The notes under the pieces were generated by a model. It was given only the letters and a program-made list of their open reading frames with translations. It was not told where the DNA came from and did no database searches. The translations under genes and the position numbers were made by a program. Below, piece by piece: positions 60,819 through 64,000 of a DNA stretch of 64,000 nucleotides. The stretch covers positions 124,001 through 188,000 of the forward strand of contig SEAC01000025.1 in NCBI GenBank assembly GCA_004173235.1, read 5' to 3'. Origin of the DNA: Chitinophagaceae bacterium (GTDB lineage Bacteria > Bacteroidota > Bacteroidia > Chitinophagales > Chitinophagaceae). Numbering within the stretch: the stretch's first letter is position 1; every line of letters starts with the position of its first letter.

Positions 60819-60837
60819 AAAGCACAATGCTTTTTTT
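60819..60837 (+). terminator. Weak terminator after module 2
   Basis: AAAGCA pairs with TGCTTT around CAA and is followed by seven T residues in all. The stem is short, so confidence is limited. Confidence 0.45.
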
Positions 60838-60884
60838 GATAATTCAACTGTGAGTAGCACTTTACTATCTAAACCAAATTGTTT

Positions 60885-61051
60885 ATGAAAAGAGTATTGT
60901 GTTAGCATTTGCGATTACAACAATCGCTTTTTCGGCCTCTGCATCCGGACGCACGGAAACTAATTCCAAGGAACAGAACTGTGCGACATCAACGACTACT
61001 TACGAGGGCATTTGCTGGACTCTCGAAATTTCCCCAAACATCTTGTTGTGA
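60885..61051 (+). pseudogene. Frameshifted small secreted protein gene
   Basis: ATG 60885 opens a frame that stops after six codons. One base later the frame reads VLAFAITTIAFSASASGRTE..., a typical signal-peptide core and cleavage site, and then a short mature part with two Cys (NCATSTTTYEGICW) that ends at TGA 61051. One missing base in the AAAAGAG stretch explains it. Upstream at 60861 is the TTTACTATC half-site shared with the palindrome at 58269. The product would be about 55 residues. No family is recognised. Confidence 0.5.
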
Positions 61052-61226
61052 ATGTAGTCCAGAGGAAGCATCTATTCAATCACAGGTGGACTTAGGCCGG
61101 TCAATTCGACAGAATGCGGCTTGGATTGCATCTGTAATGGAAGATGAAAGTTGTAACGTCGACTAATGCCAGCAACTTTTCCGAAATCAGCCGGTCAGCA
61201 GCCCCGGCAAGCAGCCCGAGCCAACG

Positions 61227-61526
61227 TTGGTACGCTCCCTTGCGCATTCCTTTGATTTATCCCTTAATACCGGTCGGAAAGGTTATTTCAACTTGCGAGG
61301 CGAAGGAACAACTATCAAGGTTTCGTCTGTGCCGGTTGGCATGACCCTCTTGGATTTAGGTTACACATTTCAATGGAAAGGGAAAAACAGGTGTGCATTC
61401 TTTATAAACAACATATTGAACCAGGATCAGTATGCTACAATCCAGTCATATGCAAACGGCGTTACTGTGCAATCGCTGCCCATTCGTTCACTACAGGGTT
61501 GCTTCCAGTTTAGTCGTGCGTTTTGA
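61227..61526 (+). pseudogene. C-terminal fragment of an outer-membrane beta-barrel
   Basis: A 99-residue frame with alternating strands (YFNLRGEGTTIKVSSVPV, LLDLGYTFQWKGKNRCAFF, INNILNQDQYATIQSYANG) and a terminal Phe, as at the ends of TonB-dependent or other outer-membrane barrels. No N-terminal part is found upstream; the interval 61052-61226 contains nothing I can support. It appears to be a remnant of a deleted receptor gene. Confidence 0.5.
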
Positions 61527-61573
61527 GCAACATGCCGGGCGCAATTTCGGGTATCAGCGTCTTTACCCTTCTT

Positions 61574-63634
61574 TCACGAGGCCAACAACTGACCTATCCG
61601 CTCCGCTACTTTCGCCACCGTAGGCAGCATCGCCGCCTCGAGCCCCATGTTCAGGGGAACAGCCGGCAGGTTGAGCGCGCCCAGTATTTCTACGGGAGCA
61701 TCGAGCGACCGGAAACATGCGCGGGAGATGCGTCCTGCAAGCGCTTCAGCAAACGAATTGTTCTGCTGCTCCTCGGTGAGCGCGAGGCATTTACCGTGCT
61801 TGCGCACGGTTGCAAACACCAGTTCCTCATCGAGTGGGAAGAGCGTCCGTAGATCTACAACTTCCACGCGGCCGGCAAATTGCTTCGCCGCGGCTTTCGC
61901 CCAATACACACCCATGCCATAAGTGATCACGCAGCAACTCTCGCCGTTGTCTACCGCATCGGCATCCGCCGCCAGCGCCACGGCACCTTTGCCGAACGGC
62001 AATACATAGTCTTCAGAAGGCTCGATGGTTTTCGCATCCTCCGTTCCAGGCACCTTACTCCAATAAAGTCCCTTGTGCTCGAGCATCACCACCGGGTTGG
62101 GATCGTAATAAGCAGCTTTCATCAACCCCTTCATATCCGCCGCATTGGAGGGATAGGCGATCTTGATACCCTTCACAGTCAGCAGGGTTGATTCAACCGA
62201 TCCGCTGTGATAGGGCCCGCCGCCGCCGTACGCACCAATGGGCACGCGTATGACGCACGACACGGGAAACTTGCCGCAGGAGAGGAAACAACTTTTCGAT
62301 ATTTCAGTTACCAACTGGTTGAAACCCGGGTAGATGTAATCGGCGAACTGTACTTCTACAATCGGCCTCGCACCAACCGCGCTCATGCCCACTGTGGAAC
62401 CAATGATGTATGCTTCCTGGATGGCAGTGTTGAAAACGCGGTGATCGCCAAACTGGTCACCCAGCGTAGCCGCTTCGCGAAAGACGCCACCCAGCCGCTT
62501 GCCCACATCCTGTCCATACACCAAACATTCAGGGTGTCGCGCCATCAACTCGCGGATGGCAAAAAGAGCGGCATCCACCATGATCACTTTTTCTTTGCCG
62601 GCAGGTGCACGCTCGCCTTTCTCCGTAGTCACCGGTGTGGGCACGAACAGGTGGTCTGAAACAGATGCAGGATCCGGATCTTTTGCAGCAACCGCTTTCG
62701 CAAATGCGTTGCCGATCTCCTCGGTCACTTCGGCTTCGAGCTTCGTAATCTCTGCCGGGTCGATCTTGCCCGCAAGCTGCTGGCGCAGCAGGATGATAGG
62801 ATCCGTGCAGGCGTGTTTGGCCAGGTCTTCTTCCGTTCGATAAAATTCTTTTCTTACCCCACTAGTGTGGTGATTGAGCAGGCAGGTCTTTGCATGCACC
62901 AGCCAGGGACGGCGTTTTGCACGCACATCGCTCACCACCTGGCGCATTGTATCGCACGAAGCTTCGAAGTCGGTGCCGTCCACGCGCACGCGGCTGAGGC
63001 CTTTGAAACCCGCCGCATATTCGTAGGCATCCATTGCGCGGCCTTCGGCTGCAGTAACGGAAATGCCCCATTCATTGTCTTGCACGAGGTAGATGACCGG
63101 CAGCCCCTTGAGCACCGCAAACTGGAAGGCTTCGCTTACTTCACCTTCCGTTACGCTGGCATCTCCGAGTGAGCAAATCACCACGGGCAGCTCGCCGTTG
63201 GGGCCATGCTCCAGCAGCGAAGATTCGATCTGCTCGAGGTAATGAATGCCCTGCGCAACGCCGGTTGTCGGGATGGTCTGCATCCCGGTGGCACTGCTCT
63301 GGTGAATCATCTTCGGCCGGTCGGCACGGCGACTGTTGGGGTGGCAGTAATACGACCGCCCGCCTGTGAAGGGATCGTCGGCCTTCGTGAGCAACTGGAG
63401 CATCAGCTCATAGGGCTCCCAACCCATACCGAGGAGGAGGCTTTCATCGCGGTAGTAAGGGCTCACCCAGTCGCATGGAAGAAGTTGCAATGCGGTGGCC
63501 AGCTGGATCGCTTCGTGGCCGCGCGAGGTGGAGTGCACGTATTTCGTGATCGTCCGGTTGGCCTCGTAGGTTTCGGCCATTTGTTTAACCCGGTACATCT
63601 GGCGGTAGGCGTATAGCAAGTGTTCGCGGTCCAT
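61574..63634 (-). CDS. Fused alpha/beta E1 of a 2-oxoacid dehydrogenase complex
   Basis: A 686-residue thiamine-diphosphate enzyme with E1 alpha (about residues 1-330) joined to E1 beta (about 345-686). The alpha part has RGHEAIQLATAL near residue 39 and the ThDP site GDASVTEGEVSEAFQFAVLK ... NEWGIS. The beta part has IREL, GQDVGKRLGGVFREAATLG, RVFNTAIQEAYIIGSTVGMS and VEVQFADYIYP. Branched-chain 2-oxoacid or related substrates are likely; the exact one is unclear. The E2 at 30219 is a possible but distant partner. Confidence 0.92.
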   Translation of the reverse strand: MDREHLLYAYRQMYRVKQMAETYEANRTITKYVHSTSRGHEAIQLATALQLLPCDWVSPYYRDESLLLGMGWEPYELMLQLLTKADDPFTGGRSYYCHPNSRRADRPKMIHQSSATGMQTIPTTGVAQGIHYLEQIESSLLEHGPNGELPVVICSLGDASVTEGEVSEAFQFAVLKGLPVIYLVQDNEWGISVTAAEGRAMDAYEYAAGFKGLSRVRVDGTDFEASCDTMRQVVSDVRAKRRPWLVHAKTCLLNHHTSGVRKEFYRTEEDLAKHACTDPIILLRQQLAGKIDPAEITKLEAEVTEEIGNAFAKAVAAKDPDPASVSDHLFVPTPVTTEKGERAPAGKEKVIMVDAALFAIRELMARHPECLVYGQDVGKRLGGVFREAATLGDQFGDHRVFNTAIQEAYIIGSTVGMSAVGARPIVEVQFADYIYPGFNQLVTEISKSCFLSCGKFPVSCVIRVPIGAYGGGGPYHSGSVESTLLTVKGIKIAYPSNAADMKGLMKAAYYDPNPVVMLEHKGLYWSKVPGTEDAKTIEPSEDYVLPFGKGAVALAADADAVDNGESCCVITYGMGVYWAKAAAKQFAGRVEVVDLRTLFPLDEELVFATVRKHGKCLALTEEQQNNSFAEALAGRISRACFRSLDAPVEILGALNLPAVPLNMGLEAAMLPTVAKVAERIGQLLAS

Positions 63635-63690
63635 AAGGTTGCTGGCTGAGCCGCAAATGTAAGCGAAAGCGAAGCAGCGTGCCCGTCAAA

Positions 63691-64000
63691 TCAAGCCTCT
63701 GCAACGGTTTGCGCCTCGGGTGCAGCCGCGCCCACAGCGTCTTTGTGTGTACCGCGAAAGTTGTACTGTCCGAGGAAAGCGCAAACAAGGAGGATTGCCA
63801 GGCTAGCATAACCCAGCCATCCGTAGCGCAGGATCTCGCCCTTCTCGCCTTTCAATACGAGCACGCCGGCTAGCAGCGATGCTGCACTCGTGCCGAGCTG
63901 CTGTATGCTACTGTTAAAACTCATAAAGGAACCACGGCTTTCGGGTGGCACCACGTTGCTCACCAGCGCCTGTGCGGCTACGCCGCGGCCGGTGGAAAGT
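63691..64000 (-). CDS. MFS transporter, C-terminal part (5' end outside window)
   Basis: The frame is open at the right edge of the window and ends at TGA 63691-63693, giving 102 visible residues. VVPPESRGSFMSFNSSIQQL is the typical segment before helix 11, followed by SAASLLAGVLVL and a last helix (WLGYASLAILLVCAFLGQY) and a polar tail. It is the end of a major facilitator superfamily drug or sugar transporter. It lies 57 bases upstream of the fused E1 on the same strand. Confidence 0.8.
   Translation of the reverse strand, partial: LSTGRGVAAQALVSNVVPPESRGSFMSFNSSIQQLGTSAASLLAGVLVLKGEKGEILRYGWLGYASLAILLVCAFLGQYNFRGTHKDAVGAAAPEAQTVAEA

Overview
The window looks like chromosomal DNA of a Bacteroidota bacterium, most likely of the Chitinophagaceae type. 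The evidence is a type IX secretion sorting tail on an M43 protease, TAnnTTTG promoter boxes close to start codons with little Shine-Dalgarno signal, futalosine-route menaquinone genes, a fused alpha/beta 2-oxoacid dehydrogenase E1, and many LuxR-type response regulators. Most genes are GC-rich, with two AT-richer islands (about 53.2-54.6 kb and 57.5-59.3 kb). I recognise no rRNA, tRNA, CRISPR array, prophage or classical insertion sequence.

Layout. 0-12.2 kb is a genome-protection and stress block: a partial unknown gene, an SMP-30-like lactonase, an NHEJ operon (PPOX-like protein, Ku, LigD), a DUF892 ferritin-like protein, a low-affinity iron permease homologue, topoisomerase IB, a histone H1-like protein, a PA2169/DUF2383 helical protein, a YihY/BrkB membrane protein and an FAD oxidoreductase. 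12.2-17.2 kb is a sigma-54 block: RpoN, an NtrC-type activator, a degenerate GHKL-like protein and a receiver-PAS-kinase hybrid. 17.4-19.6 kb carries small envelope-stress proteins. 19.7-35 kb is mostly housekeeping: receiver, citrate synthase, LptF/G permease, SDR plus GH1, hydrolase, SUKH, Tgt, glycosyltransferase, RsmG, PDH E2, M1 peptidase and a MutS-like ATPase. 35-50.7 kb holds dihydroorotase, an outer-membrane barrel, small enzymes, a secreted M43 protease, FabD, a four-helix-bundle (23S IVP/Avd-like) gene, a broken folE next to two PTPS paralogues, MqnB-MqnD, photolyase and an aminotransferase. 50.7-60.8 kb is rich in two-component genes and includes two modules that each contain a 7TM-type membrane protein, a kinase and a regulator. 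60.8-64 kb has gene remnants, a fused E1 and a partial MFS transporter.

The most unusual signal runs across the window. At least fourteen intergenic spots carry quasi-tandem words with a strict 7- or 8-bp period (families around CATCAGA, GTGAATC/GTGAGCC, TTTGTCG, TTATTGGT, TAATGGGG, GAAATGT). They often form inverted pairs and mostly abut a stop codon. One inverted pair encloses the four-helix-bundle gene, a layout resembling rRNA intervening sequences. A second candidate system is a 25-residue ORF followed by a 7TM protein, a sensorless kinase translationally coupled to it, and a LuxR-type regulator, preceded by an 18-bp perfect palindrome. Gene decay is also visible: folE has lost an internal segment carrying a zinc cysteine, and several AT-rich genes are frameshifted, three of the breaks falling at short homopolymers.
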